Shown here one piece after another: positions 7,044 to 8,477 of a stretch of DNA of 8,477 nt. Numbering within the stretch: position 1 is the first letter of the stretch; each line of letters opens with the position of its first letter. The stretch comes from Sutterella sp. (lineage in GTDB: Bacteria > Pseudomonadota > Gammaproteobacteria > Burkholderiales > Burkholderiaceae_F): assembly GCA_019410445.1 (NCBI GenBank), contig DXSO01000065.1, positions 885 through 9,361 on the forward strand, given 5' to 3'. The notes under the pieces are model-generated. The model was not told the DNA's origin. It searched no databases and saw only the letters and a list, made by a program, of their open reading frames with translations. The position numbers were made by a program, and so were the translations under genes.

Positions 7044-7550
7044 ATGACTGAAATCAATGCGCAAAAGCCCGTCGTGGGCATCGTAATGGGCTCGGATTCG
7101 GACTGGGCCGTGATGCAGAATGCCGCCCTTATCCTCAAAGAGATGGGCGTTCCCTATGAAGCGCGTGTCGTCAGCGCCCACCGTATGCCCGACGAAATGT
7201 TCGCCTATGCCGAAACTGCCAAACAGCGCGGCATTCAGTGCATCATTGCCGGTGCCGGCGGTGCGGCCCACTTGCCCGGCATGATCGCCGCCAAATGCGT
7301 CGTGCCTGTGCTGGGTGTCCCCGTTCCCTCCAAGTATCTGCGCGGGGAAGACAGTCTCTTGTCCATCGTGCAAATGCCCAAGGGCGTTCCGGTCGCTACG
7401 TTTGCCATTGGCGAAGCCGGCGCAGCCAACGCCGCCTTGTACGCAGTGAGTATTCTTGCCGTCACCGACGAGTCGCTCTATGCCAAGCTTGAGGCCTTCC
7501 GCAAGGCCCAGAACGAAAAAGCCCGCAACATGACGTTGCCTGCCGTTTAG
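7044..7550 (+). CDS. purE: N5-carboxyaminoimidazole ribonucleotide mutase (class I PurE)
   Basis: PurE moves the carboxyl group of N5-CAIR to carbon 4 to give CAIR, the step between PurK and PurC. The 168-residue length is that of the class I family, which works as a homo-octamer in the cytoplasm. Visible landmarks are MGSDSDW at 15-21, the catalytic loop SAHRMP at 44-49 with the general acid/base His46, and the very conserved AGAGGAAHLPGM at 69-80 with His76. The presence of purK directly after it, 26 bases on, fits the PurK-dependent bacterial route rather than the animal one-step AIR carboxylase. The ATG is chosen because the sequence matches the family from residue 10 onward; the bases before it (AAAAAG, ten bases upstream) are only a poor ribosome site. 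It follows purC after a 106-base gap with two stem-loops. Confidence 0.97.
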   Translation: MTEINAQKPVVGIVMGSDSDWAVMQNAALILKEMGVPYEARVVSAHRMPDEMFAYAETAKQRGIQCIIAGAGGAAHLPGMIAAKCVVPVLGVPVPSKYLRGEDSLLSIVQMPKGVPVATFAIGEAGAANAALYAVSILAVTDESLYAKLEAFRKAQNEKARNMTLPAV

Positions 7551-7576
7551 TTTCATCCTATCTCTGCCTCGTTTGT

Positions 7577-8477
7577 ATGCAAGCCAAATTCCCTCTTCCT
7601 CCCGGCTCCGTTCTCGGACTTCTCGGCGGCGGCCAGCTCGGCCGTATGTTTGCCCAAGCCGCCGCAAGCATGGGCTACAAAGTCAAGGTTCTCGAAAAAG
7701 GTCAGTGCCCGGCCAGTGAGGTCAGTGCCTATCACATCGACGCCGCCTACACGGACAAAAAAGCCATCGAAGAACTGCGTCAAACAACGGCAGCGGTTAC
7801 GACCGAATTCGAAAACGTTCCCGCAGAGGTGCTTTCCGCTCTGGCTGCGGGCGATGCCTGTGTCACAGCTCCGGGTTCTCAATCCGTGGCCATTGCACAA
7901 GATCGTCTTGATGAAAAAACGTTCTTGGAAAGTGTCGCGGGCGTTCCCGTAGCGCCTCATGCCGCGCTTTTGTCGGCTGACGACGCCGATCATGTCGATC
8001 CCTCCCTTTTTCCGGCAATTTTGAAGACGGCCCGCATGGGTTACGACGGAAAAGGTCAGCGCAGCGTCAACAACGTTGCCGAGACCAAAGCCGCCTTTGA
8101 AGAACTCGGCAATCGCGTGTGCATTCTCGAAAAGAAGCTTTCTCTTGCCAAAGAAGTTTCGGTCATCGTTGTCCGCTCTCTGACTGGAGAAACCGTCACC
8201 TATCCGCTCTTTGAGAATGTCCACCGCAACGGCATTCTTGCAACGACCGTCTTTCCGGCGCGCGTCAGCGATGAGATCAGCCGTCAGGTTCGCGAATACG
8301 CCGCCCGTATTGCCGAAACTCTGCAGTACAAAGGCGTTTTGTGCATCGAATTTTTCGTACTCACCGACGGTTCCGTTGCGGCCAATGAAATGGCACCTCG
8401 TCCGCACAACTCCGGTCACGTCACCATCGAAGCGGCCGTCACCAGTCAGTTCGAGCAGCAGGCTCGAGCCATGGCCG
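7577..8477 (+). CDS. purK: N5-carboxyaminoimidazole ribonucleotide synthase, C-terminal part cut by window edge
   Basis: PurK is an ATP-grasp ligase that carboxylates AIR with bicarbonate to give unstable N5-CAIR for PurE. I translated 300 codons by hand; family members are about 350-400 residues, so the last 50-100 lie outside the window. The N-terminal nucleotide-fold domain shows GGGQLGRM at 17-24. The ATP-grasp region has KTARMGYDGKGQ at 150-161, the glycine-rich lid over ATP. NEMAPRPHNSGH at 270-281 is the hallmark metal and substrate stretch of PurK, near the end of the ATP-grasp domain. The ATG at 7577 is the only reasonable in-frame start before the first motif, yet no Shine-Dalgarno-like sequence precedes it: the 26-base gap after purE is pyrimidine-rich. 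Translation coupled to purE is plausible. PurT, also an ATP-grasp enzyme, is excluded by the motifs and the purE neighbour. Confidence 0.96.
   Translation, partial: MQAKFPLPPGSVLGLLGGGQLGRMFAQAAASMGYKVKVLEKGQCPASEVSAYHIDAAYTDKKAIEELRQTTAAVTTEFENVPAEVLSALAAGDACVTAPGSQSVAIAQDRLDEKTFLESVAGVPVAPHAALLSADDADHVDPSLFPAILKTARMGYDGKGQRSVNNVAETKAAFEELGNRVCILEKKLSLAKEVSVIVVRSLTGETVTYPLFENVHRNGILATTVFPARVSDEISRQVREYAARIAETLQYKGVLCIEFFVLTDGSVAANEMAPRPHNSGHVTIEAAVTSQFEQQARAMA

Noticed and set aside
7026..7667. Open frame of 213 codons on the minus strand across purE
   Set aside because: Fully antisense to the intact purE and the start of purK; no recognisable product.
7553..8419. Open frame of 288 codons on the minus strand opposite purK
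   Set aside because: purK in the other direction has all its family motifs; the antisense translation shows none.
1..8477. Mobile elements, CRISPR arrays, tRNA or rRNA genes, attachment sites
   Set aside because: No transposase or integrase fragments, regularly spaced repeats, or recognisable RNA gene sequences were seen; the window is a housekeeping region.

Overview
The window reads as an ordinary chromosomal stretch of a beta-proteobacterium, most likely of the order Burkholderiales. This rests on three things seen by eye: the GltB and GltD sequences are of the long NADPH-type form and resemble the beta-proteobacterial versions I know; PurC is the long (about 296-residue) form; and the order is purC-purE-purK. 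Base composition is moderately GC-rich. A gut member such as Sutterellaceae is possible, but this is a guess.

Layout. Positions 1-5546 on the minus strand hold a glutamate synthase operon, gltB (complete, 1556 codons) followed after 21 bases by gltD, which runs off the left edge. Positions 5547-6046 are a 500-base divergent intergenic region with no convincing protein gene. It contains the gltB leader (with a spaced 8-base repeat and a small dyad) and the purC leader, which has several inverted repeats including a stem-loop followed by six T. Positions 6047-8477 on the plus strand hold purC, purE and the first 300 codons of purK. The 106-base purC-purE gap carries two successive stem-loops, the second with a T-rich tail.

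How the genes work together. GltB and GltD form NADPH glutamate synthase, which turns glutamine and 2-oxoglutarate into two glutamates. PurK and PurE convert AIR with bicarbonate and ATP to N5-CAIR and then CAIR. PurC joins CAIR to aspartate to give SAICAR. The right half is therefore three consecutive steps of IMP synthesis, next to the main nitrogen assimilation enzyme.

I did not find an undescribed system. All five genes are conserved housekeeping enzymes with their key residues present. What is worth a second look is the non-coding DNA: the purC leader may be a structured, attenuated leader or a small RNA, and the purC-purE gap may uncouple purEK from purC. These are hand-folded and remain inference.
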